Source: Minisyncoccota bacterium
Lineage (GTDB): Bacteria > Patescibacteriota > Minisyncoccia > Minisyncoccales > Minisyncoccaceae
Direction of reading: 5' to 3'
Assembly (NCBI GenBank): GCA_028693895.1
Contig: JAQUUL010000003.1
Span: 1 to 37,368, forward strand
Length of the DNA stretch: 37,368 nt
The notes beneath the pieces are model-generated. The model worked only from the letters and a program-made list of their open reading frames with translations. It searched no databases and was not told the origin of the DNA. This document shows, in pieces, positions 31,218 to 37,368 of the stretch; within the stretch, counting starts at the first letter, position 1, and each line of letters starts with the position of its first letter. A program made the position numbers and the translations under genes.

Positions 31218-32835
31218 ATTTCCCTGCTATTTTTATGAATTCCTTAAATAAAGGATGTGGGTTTAACGGACGAGATTTTAGCTCAGGATGGAATTGAACA
31301 GCAATAAAAAATGGATGATCTTTTAATTCAATTATTTCTACAAGATTCTTTTTGGGATTAACTCCTCCAATTACAAGACCCTTTGAAGTTAACAAATCTA
31401 AATATTTATTGTTAAATTCATATCTATGTCTATGCCTTTCTGAAATTGAATTTTGTTTGTAAGCTCTACTACTAATTGTTCCTTTTTTAATTTCACAATC
31501 CCATGATCCTAATCTCATTGTTGCACCATATTTATGATTTTTCATTACTTCTTTTTGCTCTTCCATTAAATCTATTAATGGGCTTTTAGTTGATGGTTCA
31601 AATTCAGTTGAAGTAGCATCTTTAATGTTGCAAACATTTCTAGCAAATTCAATAACGGCTAATTGCATTCCTAAACACAATCCTAAGAAAGGTATTTTAT
31701 TCTTTCTGCAATATTCTATTGCTTTAATCTTTCCTTCAGTTCCTCGAGATCCAAAACCACCAGGAACAATTATTCCATCGTAATTCTTAAGTATAGAAAC
31801 AGCATTTTTATCTTTTTCAATTGTTTCAGCAGATATCCACTCGATTACAGGATTTCTGTTGTTTGCCCATGCGCTATGTTTTATAGCTTCTATTACCGAT
31901 ATGTAAGAATCTGTTAAAGAAAAACCTCCGCTTTCAAAGTATTTTCCAACAATACCAATTCTAATATCTTTTTTGTTTTTATCATCAATTCTTTTAATGA
32001 GTTTTTTCCAATCTTCTCCTCCTTTCTTTTTAGTTCTTAGTTTTAGCTTCTTTAATATTCTTTCTCCCAATCCTTCTGTTTCAAAATTAAGAGGTATTTT
32101 ATATATTGAATCAGTATCAGGAGCAGAAATAACATCTTTAATGTCAACGCTACAAAATGTTGATATCTTTCTTTTTCTAGGTTCATCTAATGGAACACTT
32201 GCTCTTCCAAGTATGAAGTCTGCTTGAATACCAGATTCATTTAATAATCTTGAAGATGTTTGAGTTGGTTTTGTTTTCATCTCTCCTATTGTTTTTATAG
32301 TTGGAAGATAGGTTACTAAAGCAAAAAGAACTTTTTTAGGATATTTAAGTTTCATCATTCTCGCTGCCTCTAAGAATAAAAGATTTTGATATTCTCCTAC
32401 GGTTCCACCTATTTCAATAACAACAAAATCTAGTTTATCTTTTTTAGCCACCCTTTCAATTCTGCGAATTACTTCATTAGGAATATCTGGAACAACTTCA
32501 ACGCATCTACCGTTAAATTCAAGATTTCTTTCTCTTTGAATAACTGATTGATAGACTCTTCCTGTAGTAATCGAATTTTCAGTAGATAAGTCTATATTTA
32601 AGAATCTTTCATAATTACCTAAATCTTGATCGCATTCTGTTCCGTCGTCGGTAACAAAAGTTTCACCATGTTCTATTGGGTTCATTGTTCCTGCGTCAAC
32701 ATTGATATAAGGGTCAATTTTAACGGCTGAAACACTAAAACCTTTATCTTGAAGAATTCTTGCAATTGAAGCGGTAGCAGCTCCTTTTCCAACGCTTGAC
32801 ATTACCCCTCCTGCAACAAAAATATAGTGTGCCAT
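31216..32835 (-). CDS. pyrG: CTP synthase
   Basis: Aminates UTP to CTP with glutamine and ATP. 539 residues: an N-terminal synthase domain with GGVMSSVGKGAATASIARIL (P-loop), KIDPYINVDAGTMNPIEHGE and IEIGGTVGEYQ, and a C-terminal class I glutamine amidotransferase domain with PGGFGSRG, the nucleophile in FLGLCLGMQ and the His-Glu pair in VQFHPELKSRP. Complete. It is the last gene of the mtaB-like/S41 protease/rplI/pyrG operon, eight bases after rplI. Confidence 0.98.
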   Translation of the reverse strand: MAHYIFVAGGVMSSVGKGAATASIARILQDKGFSVSAVKIDPYINVDAGTMNPIEHGETFVTDDGTECDQDLGNYERFLNIDLSTENSITTGRVYQSVIQRERNLEFNGRCVEVVPDIPNEVIRRIERVAKKDKLDFVVIEIGGTVGEYQNLLFLEAARMMKLKYPKKVLFALVTYLPTIKTIGEMKTKPTQTSSRLLNESGIQADFILGRASVPLDEPRKRKISTFCSVDIKDVISAPDTDSIYKIPLNFETEGLGERILKKLKLRTKKKGGEDWKKLIKRIDDKNKKDIRIGIVGKYFESGGFSLTDSYISVIEAIKHSAWANNRNPVIEWISAETIEKDKNAVSILKNYDGIIVPGGFGSRGTEGKIKAIEYCRKNKIPFLGLCLGMQLAVIEFARNVCNIKDATSTEFEPSTKSPLIDLMEEQKEVMKNHKYGATMRLGSWDCEIKKGTISSRAYKQNSISERHRHRYEFNNKYLDLLTSKGLVIGGVNPKKNLVEIIELKDHPFFIAVQFHPELKSRPLNPHPLFKEFIKIAGK

Positions 32836-32843
32836 ATATTTGT

Positions 32844-33275
32844 TTAAATTATTATCTTAATTTTTCCACTTAACTCCCCTAATTTTATCTCAACTAAATA
32901 CTCCCCTATATGTTTTATTGGGCTATCAATTTTAATTTGATTTTTTTCAATATTATAACCAAGTTCTTTCAATTTTTCAGATATTTTTTGTTCATTTATT
33001 GATTCAAAAAGTTGTCCTTCGTCCCCTATTTTTGTTTCAATTTTAATTTCTTTAGAATTTATTTCTTTGATAGTTTTTTCGTTTTCTTTATTCTTTTCTT
33101 CAATCTTTTTTTCTTCTATTTTCTTTTTTTCTTCTAAATTTTTCAAAGAATCTTTATCTGCAATTATTGCAAAACCATTAGGTAAAAGAAAGTTTCTAGC
33201 ATAACCAGAAGAAACCTCTTTAATATCTAATTTTTTACCAACTCCTTTTATATCTTTTAATAATATTATTTTCAT
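32844..33275 (-). CDS. rplI: 50S ribosomal protein L9 (bL9)
   Basis: 143 residues. [20 protein letters not shown] and [16 protein letters not shown] are the N-terminal rRNA-binding domain; a long charged connecting helix rich in K and E follows (about 41-75), and the C-terminal domain contains [10 protein letters not shown] and [14 protein letters not shown]9 is missing from several CPR lineages, so its presence helps to place the organism. It lies between the S41 protease gene and pyrG with gaps of two and eight bases, instead of the common rpsF-rpsR-rplI context. Confidence 0.93.
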   Translation of the reverse strand: MKIILLKDIKGVGKKLDIKEVSSGYARNFLLPNGFAIIADKDSLKNLEEKKKIEEKKIEEKNKENEKTIKEINSKEIKIETKIGDEGQLFESINEQKISEKLKELGYNIEKNQIKIDSPIKHIGEYLVEIKLGELSGKIKIII

Positions 33276-33277
33276 AT

Positions 33278-34465
33278 TTATATTATTTTATTAATTTCTT
33301 CTAATGCTTTTTCTAATTGACTATCATTATCATTATCAAATTCAATTTCAATATTTGGTAATATTCCTTCTCCATCAATTTTATTTCTATTTGGTGTTAG
33401 CCACTCCGCAATCGTAAGTTTTAAAGATAGTTTATTTGATAAACTTATTACTTTTTGAACAGTTCCTTTTCCAAAAGATTTTTGTCCAATAATCAAAGTA
33501 TTTTTATTATCCTTAATTGCTCCAGCAAGTATTTCAGCAGCCGAAGCAGTTCCTTCGTCAATTAAAATAACTAACGGATAATGACTAAAATTAGATGGTC
33601 CAGATGATTTAATCTCAGACTCAATATTGTCTTTATTTTTTTCAATCATTACTGTTTGTTCTTTATTTAAGAACCATCCAGCAACATCAATTGCTTGATT
33701 TACTAATCCTCCGGGATTACTTCTTAAATCTAAAATTATTCCTTCTGCCTTTGAGTTTAATATCTCAGAAGATATTTTTTTAAAATCTTGATAGGTTGAA
33801 TTGGAAAAATGATATAATCCTAAATGTGCAATTTTCTTCCCTGTTTCAGTTTCTATTAATTCCCACTCTACGGTAGGAACATTAATAATTGCTCTTGTGA
33901 TTTCTATATCAAAAGAATGTCCATCCCTTTCTATGGTTAAAATAACATTGGTTCCTTTTTCTCCTCTGATTTTTTTTACTGCTTCATCAATTGATAAATT
34001 AATTGTTGATTCTCCGTTTATTGCTAATATTATATCTTTAGGCTTTAATTCTGCTTTTTCAGCAGGAGTTCCTTTTATAGGAGAAATAGCTGTTAATTTA
34101 TTGTCTTTTATTGCTATTTGTAATCCTATTCCTTCAAAACTTCCAGTTATAGTTTCTTGAAGGTCTTCTGTTCCTTCAGGATCAAAAAATTCAGTATAAG
34201 GGTCATCTAATGCCTTAACCATTCCTGATATTGCTCCATATGTCATTTTTTCTAAATCAATCTTATCTTGATTGATATAGCTAATGTAAATATGGTCAAG
34301 AGTTTTTTTAAGAAGAGAAAAATCTATGTTTTCATCGGAATATGCCCTTTCGTAATAATCTTCAAATAAATATTGATGGAAATAAAAACCACCGATAAAA
34401 GAAATTAAAACAAAAAATAGTCCAATTATTTTTGAGTCAACTTTCATATGCTTAAAGAATAGCAT
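33278..34465 (-). CDS. ctpA: C-terminal processing peptidase, S41 family (CtpA/Prc-like)
   Basis: Membrane-anchored protease acting outside the cytoplasmic membrane on protein C-termini. 395 residues: an N-terminal anchor (about 12-30), a PDZ domain from [12 protein letters not shown] (109 on) through [13 protein letters not shown], and the S41 core with [15 protein letters not shown], the nucleophile S308 in [13 protein letters not shown] and its base K333 in SFGKGTVQ. The active site is intact. The ATG at 34465 is used; a second ATG at 34447 would drop six residues before the anchor and is nearly as likely. Part of the four-gene minus-strand operon. Confidence 0.93.
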   Translation of the reverse strand: MLFFKHMKVDSKIIGLFFVLISFIGGFYFHQYLFEDYYERAYSDENIDFSLLKKTLDHIYISYINQDKIDLEKMTYGAISGMVKALDDPYTEFFDPEGTEDLQETITGSFEGIGLQIAIKDNKLTAISPIKGTPAEKAELKPKDIILAINGESTINLSIDEAVKKIRGEKGTNVILTIERDGHSFDIEITRAIINVPTVEWELIETETGKKIAHLGLYHFSNSTYQDFKKISSEILNSKAEGIILDLRSNPGGLVNQAIDVAGWFLNKEQTVMIEKNKDNIESEIKSSGPSNFSHYPLVILIDEGTASAAEILAGAIKDNKNTLIIGQKSFGKGTVQKVISLSNKLSLKLTIAEWLTPNRNKIDGEGILPNIEIEFDNDNDSQLEKALEEINKII

Positions 34466-34475
34466 ATTTTTAATT

Positions 34476-35687
34476 TTAAGACAATTTATCAGCTATTAAA
34501 TAGTTCCACTTGCAATCTTTTATTATAACATTGATATATTCACCTATTTTTCCTTTATTCAAGACAACTGCTCTTCCAGAATCAGTTCTTGCTAAATATT
34601 TATTATTTCTTTTTTCAACAATTAGAACATTAAACTTCTTATTGATATATTTTTTATTTTTTATTAAATTTTCTTCTTGAAATAATTTAGAAAGTTTTCT
34701 GGACCTTTCTTTTTTAATTCTATCTGGCAAATCTTTAAGTTCAAAATCCTCAGTTCCCTTTCTTCTTGAAAACTTAAAGATATGAATAACTTCTGGCTTT
34801 ATTTTTTTAATTAATTTTATAGTTTTATTAAATGATTCCTCTGTTTCTAAAGGATGCCCAACAATTATATCGGTAGCAATAATACTTTCTTTATAAAGTT
34901 TTCTAAATTTTTTAACTATATTTTCAAAATCTGAAGATAGATATCCTCTATGCATTTTTTTTAGTAAATTATCATCTCCTGATTGAAGTGGAAGGTGTAT
35001 AAATTTATAAATTTTATCTGATTCATAAAGATTTAAAAGTCTATCGTCAATATATTTAGGATTCATCATTCCTAATTTTATCTTAAATTTTCCATTAATC
35101 TTTATAATTTTTTCTAATAAATTAGACAAACAAGTCCCTCTATCAATTCCATATATAGATAAATCTTGAGAAGTTAATAGAATTTCTTTTATATTTTTAT
35201 TGACTAAGTTTCTTATCTTTTCTATGATATTTTCTTCTCCAAAAGAAAAGAGTTTTTTTCTTGCTAATTTTGTAGCACAGTAAGAACAATTTCCTAAACA
35301 TCCTTCAGAGATAGAAACTATTTTTGAAGGTAATGATGATTTATCAAGATTTATTTTCCTTGTTTCAATAATATCTCTTTTTACAGCTTCTTCAATTAGT
35401 AATATGTTTGATGGTCCAATAATTGCATCAGCAACTTTTTTACATTCTTCTAATGATATTTTAGGTAGGCATCCTGAAATAATGATTCTTTTTCCTTTAT
35501 CTTTTAATTTTTTTGATTCTTTTAATATCTTTCTTTCTGTTTTTTCTACTACTCCGCAAGTATTAATTACAACAAAATCAGCATCCTCTATAGAAGTTTC
35601 TTTGTGTTTCTTCAATAATATCTCTCTCATAATTTCTGAATCAGCTTGATTTAGCTTACAACCGTATGTTTTAATATAAAAATTCAT
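34476..35687 (-). CDS. tRNA t6A37 methylthiotransferase, archaeal/eukaryotic (CDKAL1-like) type MiaB-family protein
   Basis: Radical-SAM enzyme that adds a methylthio group to N6-threonylcarbamoyl-A37 of tRNA. 403 residues. The N-terminal UPF0004 domain has cluster cysteines C10 (YGCKLNQADSE), C44 (NTCGVVEKTE) and C73 (SGCLPK). The radical-SAM cluster is C130, C134, C137 in SEGCLGNCSYCATKLAR. KLGMMNPKYI and HLPLQSGDDNLLKKMHRGY follow, and the last 55 residues form a TRAM-like domain. SEGCLGNCSYC...LAR and the GMMNP motif match the archaeal/eukaryotic (e-MtaB/CDKAL1) branch rather than bacterial MiaB, RimO or MtaB. The assignment is by motif; the branch would need a tree. First gene of its operon. 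Confidence 0.88.
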   Translation of the reverse strand: MNFYIKTYGCKLNQADSEIMREILLKKHKETSIEDADFVVINTCGVVEKTERKILKESKKLKDKGKRIIISGCLPKISLEECKKVADAIIGPSNILLIEEAVKRDIIETRKINLDKSSLPSKIVSISEGCLGNCSYCATKLARKKLFSFGEENIIEKIRNLVNKNIKEILLTSQDLSIYGIDRGTCLSNLLEKIIKINGKFKIKLGMMNPKYIDDRLLNLYESDKIYKFIHLPLQSGDDNLLKKMHRGYLSSDFENIVKKFRKLYKESIIATDIIVGHPLETEESFNKTIKLIKKIKPEVIHIFKFSRRKGTEDFELKDLPDRIKKERSRKLSKLFQEENLIKNKKYINKKFNVLIVEKRNNKYLARTDSGRAVVLNKGKIGEYINVIIKDCKWNYLIADKLS

Positions 35688-35693
35688 AAATTA

Positions 35694-35722
35694 ATAATAT
35701 TTCATTTAATATCTTTTTTCAA
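35694..35722 (-). promoter_or_regulatory. Promoter of the mtaB-like operon, giving a leaderless message
   Basis: On the minus strand TTGAAA (35722-35717), 17 bases, TATTAT (35699-35694). The start point seven bases on falls at 35687, the A of the ATG, so the transcript would have no leader. Confidence 0.6.
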
Positions 35723-35726
35723 CTAA

Positions 35727-35754
35727 TGTAACAAAATTGATTTTAGTGTATTAT
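35727..35754 (+). promoter_or_regulatory. Possible promoter of the sigma factor operon
   Basis: TGTAAC (35727-35732), 16 bases, TATTAT (35749-35754), with a start point at about 35761, one or two bases before the ATG at 35763. The AAC in the -35 element recalls ECF-sigma promoters, which would fit autoregulation, but the evidence is slight. Confidence 0.4.
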
Positions 35755-35762
35755 ATATATTG

Positions 35763-36344
35763 ATGGAGGAAGACGAACTTAAAGATATAATTTTAAGAAT
35801 AAAAAACAAAGACAAAGATGCTTTTCAAAAGTTATTTGATTTATATTATGATAAAATTCTTAAATATGTTTTTAGAAGAACACTTGATGTTGAATATAGT
35901 AAAGATATAACCTCTAACGTTTTTCTTAAGGTTTTAGATAATATAGATAATTTCAGATGGAAAAATTTCAATGCTTGGATATTTAAAATTGCTACTAACG
36001 AAACAAATCAATATTTTAGAAAACAAAATAGATATAAGTTAATAATTGATGACCCAGAAATATATTTTAATTTAAGCGATAATAATAAAGCTTCAATAGA
36101 AATAGAAAAAAAGGTAGACAATGATAAATATTTATTAATATTGAATAAAGCGATAAAGCAATTAAAACCAATATATCAAGATATTTTACATCTAAGGTAT
36201 TTTGAGGAATTACCATATAATGAAATATCAATTATTTTAAGAAAGAATGAGTCAACAATTAGAGTTTATGCTAAAAGAGCAATAGAAGAATTAGAAATTG
36301 TGTTAAAGAATGACGCCGTTAATTTTATTAATTATGGAAATTGA
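35763..36344 (+). CDS. RNA polymerase sigma factor, sigma-70 family, ECF type
   Basis: 193 residues with only regions 2 and 4. Region 2 (about 8-80) contains DKDAFQKLFDLYYDKILKYV, EDI-like SKDITSNVFLKVL and WIFKIATNETNQYFRKQ; region 4 (about 125-180) contains LKPIYQDILHLRYFEELPYN and the helix-turn-helix EISIILRKNESTIRVYAKRA. It recruits RNA polymerase to a special promoter set, usually for envelope stress. The ATG at 35763 is used; a TTG directly before it is in frame. The next gene begins inside its 3' end, a typical sigma/anti-sigma arrangement. Confidence 0.93.
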   Translation: MEEDELKDIILRIKNKDKDAFQKLFDLYYDKILKYVFRRTLDVEYSKDITSNVFLKVLDNIDNFRWKNFNAWIFKIATNETNQYFRKQNRYKLIIDDPEIYFNLSDNNKASIEIEKKVDNDKYLLILNKAIKQLKPIYQDILHLRYFEELPYNEISIILRKNESTIRVYAKRAIEELEIVLKNDAVNFINYGN

Positions 36345-36708
36345 AGAAATATTTAAAAAAATAAATAATAAAGATATATCTTTTGGCAACCACAAAGAAG
36401 AATTAAGAAATTTGTTATTGTCTAGAGATTATTTTAATGAAAGAAAAGATTATTGGGATTGGAGACTTATTTTTGGCTCATTGTCTTTTTCGTGCTTGTT
36501 AATTGTTTTTATATTTATTTCCCCTACTAATAGTGGCAATATGGCTGTTAATCTTGAAAAAAATATTAATGTTAATAATCTTGGTTTAGATGAATGGGCT
36601 GGCCAAGATGTTAAAGTATATGAAATGGTCGAACAAGAAACAAGAACATTATTCTATTTTGATACTAGAAATGATGTTCTTGTCCATTCAGAAGTAAATA
36701 ATAAATAA
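36334..36708 (+). CDS. Single-pass membrane protein, candidate anti-sigma factor
   Basis: 124 residues. A charged cytoplasmic part of about 45 residues (MEIEEIFKKINNKDISFG, then HKEELRNLLLSRDYF), one membrane segment at about 48-67 (LIFGSLSFSCLLIVFIFI), and an outer part of about 55 residues without cysteines. It lacks the zinc-binding HxxxCxxC of ZAS anti-sigma factors, so the role rests on topology and on the 11-base overlap with the sigma gene. The short outer domain might sense envelope state or be cut by a protease; this is inference. Confidence 0.65.
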   Translation: MEIEEIFKKINNKDISFGNHKEELRNLLLSRDYFNERKDYWDWRLIFGSLSFSCLLIVFIFISPTNSGNMAVNLEKNINVNNLGLDEWAGQDVKVYEMVEQETRTLFYFDTRNDVLVHSEVNNK

Positions 36709-36722
36709 TAATAAAAAAATAT

Positions 36723-37368
36723 ATGCAAATATTAGAAAACAAATTTTTTCAAATTCTTTCTTTTGTGTTAATGATTGTAATTATTGTTTTTGTAGCTGTT
36801 TTAATTAATGAAAAAACAGAAGCAAACAATAATCTTATTTCTGTTTCAGGATTAGGAGAGGTTTATGTTACTCCCGATGTTGGATTAATAACTATTTCTG
36901 TTCAAACTGAAAATAGAAATGTTTCAGTTGCAACCGATGAAAATAGTCAAAAGATGAATGAAGTTATAGAATATATAAAAAGTGAGGGGGTTGAAAGTAA
37001 AGATATTAAGACAACAGGATATAATATCAATCCAAGATATGAATGGAATAATGATACAGGAAAAAGAACTTTAGCAGGTTATGAGGTAAGTCAGTCAGTT
37101 AATGTTAAGATTAGAGATTTATCTAAAATAGGAACAATAATTTCTAATGCAACATCAAAAGGTGCTAACGATATAAGTAGTTTATCATTTATAGTTGATG
37201 ATGATGAAGAAGCTAAAGCAAGTGCAAAAGAAATTGCTATTCAAAATGCTAAAGAAAAAGCTAAAGAATTAGAAAAATTATTAGGCATTAAAATGGTTAG
37301 AGTAGTAAGCTTTTCTGAAAATTCAGGGGGATACGTTCCATTAAGAGTTGCTTATGACGAAGTAGTAA
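36723..37368 (+). CDS. SIMPL-domain (DUF541) envelope protein, 3' end cut by the window
   Basis: The frame runs open to the last base: 215 residues are visible and the stop lies outside. An N-terminal hydrophobic segment (about 8-28) serves as signal or anchor. The SIMPL domain follows with ISVSGLGEVYVTPDVGLITI, AGYEVSQSVNVKIRDL, DISSLSFIVDD and AKEIAIQNAKEKAKELEKLL. The E. coli members (YggE) are periplasmic proteins linked to oxidative stress; the biochemical role is unknown. Third gene of the sigma operon, 14 bases after the membrane protein, so it may be one of the outputs of that sigma factor. Confidence 0.88.
   Translation, partial: MQILENKFFQILSFVLMIVIIVFVAVLINEKTEANNNLISVSGLGEVYVTPDVGLITISVQTENRNVSVATDENSQKMNEVIEYIKSEGVESKDIKTTGYNINPRYEWNNDTGKRTLAGYEVSQSVNVKIRDLSKIGTIISNATSKGANDISSLSFIVDDDEEAKASAKEIAIQNAKEKAKELEKLLGIKMVRVVSFSENSGGYVPLRVAYDEVV

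Noticed and set aside
1-37368. UGA read as glycine, as in some CPR lineages
   Set aside because: Several complete, family-length genes end at TGA (mnmA, iscS, iscU, the COG2426 gene, the sigma factor) and no internal TGA occurs in conserved genes.
1-37368. CRISPR array, prophage or insertion sequence
   Set aside because: No regularly spaced direct repeats, transposase or phage structural genes were seen; the only recombinase has Xer-like features and no cargo, and the only mobile element is the intein.

Overview
The window is a dense, strongly AT-rich bacterial chromosome segment with very short intergenic gaps. I infer a member of the Candidate Phyla Radiation (Patescibacteria), most likely a Parcubacteria-type lineage. 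The reasons are: a spc operon in which rplO follows rpsE directly with no rpmD (uL30), a ribosomal protein CPR bacteria are known to lack; presence of rplI (bL9); a UvrD-type helicase fused to a RecB-like nuclease and carrying an intein; a SIMPL-domain envelope protein; and a methylthiotransferase of the archaeal/eukaryotic type. TGA is used as an ordinary stop (mnmA, the cysteine desulfurase, iscU and the sigma factor all end in it), so this is not one of the CPR lineages that read UGA as glycine.

Layout. 1-4.8 kb: the 3' part of the intein-containing helicase-nuclease gene (5' end outside the window), gpsA, ppa and a [4Fe-4S] ferredoxin, closed by a terminator. 4.8-9.5 kb: a tightly overlapping operon for sulfur transfer to tRNA and Fe-S assembly (mnmA, cysteine desulfurase, iscU, a DUF1858 protein), followed by a metallo-beta-lactamase-fold protein and a long adenylate-kinase-like enzyme. 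9.5-11.4 kb: an unidentified structured RNA with its own -10 box and terminator, facing a tRNA-Pro(GGG) that is downstream of rpmB; then a site-2-type protease and a short-chain dehydrogenase. 11.4-27.4 kb: one continuous str-S10-spc cluster from rpsL to secY, then adk and map. 27.4-28.7 kb: a promoter-gene-terminator unit for a 49-residue protein, a small membrane exporter-family protein and tpiA.

28.7-30.8 kb (minus strand): a tyrosine recombinase with a dif-like 11-6-11 inverted repeat in its leader, an unknown 86-residue protein, an isoprenyl (undecaprenyl) diphosphate synthase and a small membrane ORF. 30.9-31.2 kb: rpmA. 31.2-35.7 kb (minus strand): a four-gene operon mtaB-like, S41 protease, rplI, pyrG, sharing a bidirectional terminator with rpmA. 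35.7-37.4 kb: an ECF-type sigma factor, a membrane protein that may be its anti-sigma factor, and a SIMPL-domain protein cut by the window end.

Functionally most of the window is translation machinery plus the Fe-S/sulfur chemistry that modifies tRNA (MnmA, MtaB). The accessory points of most interest are the intein, the unidentified RNA at 9.5 kb, the dif-like site beside the Xer gene, the 49-residue gene under a consensus promoter, and a recurring pattern of promoters that would make leaderless or nearly leaderless transcripts. No stretch above 300 bases lacks a gene or RNA call.
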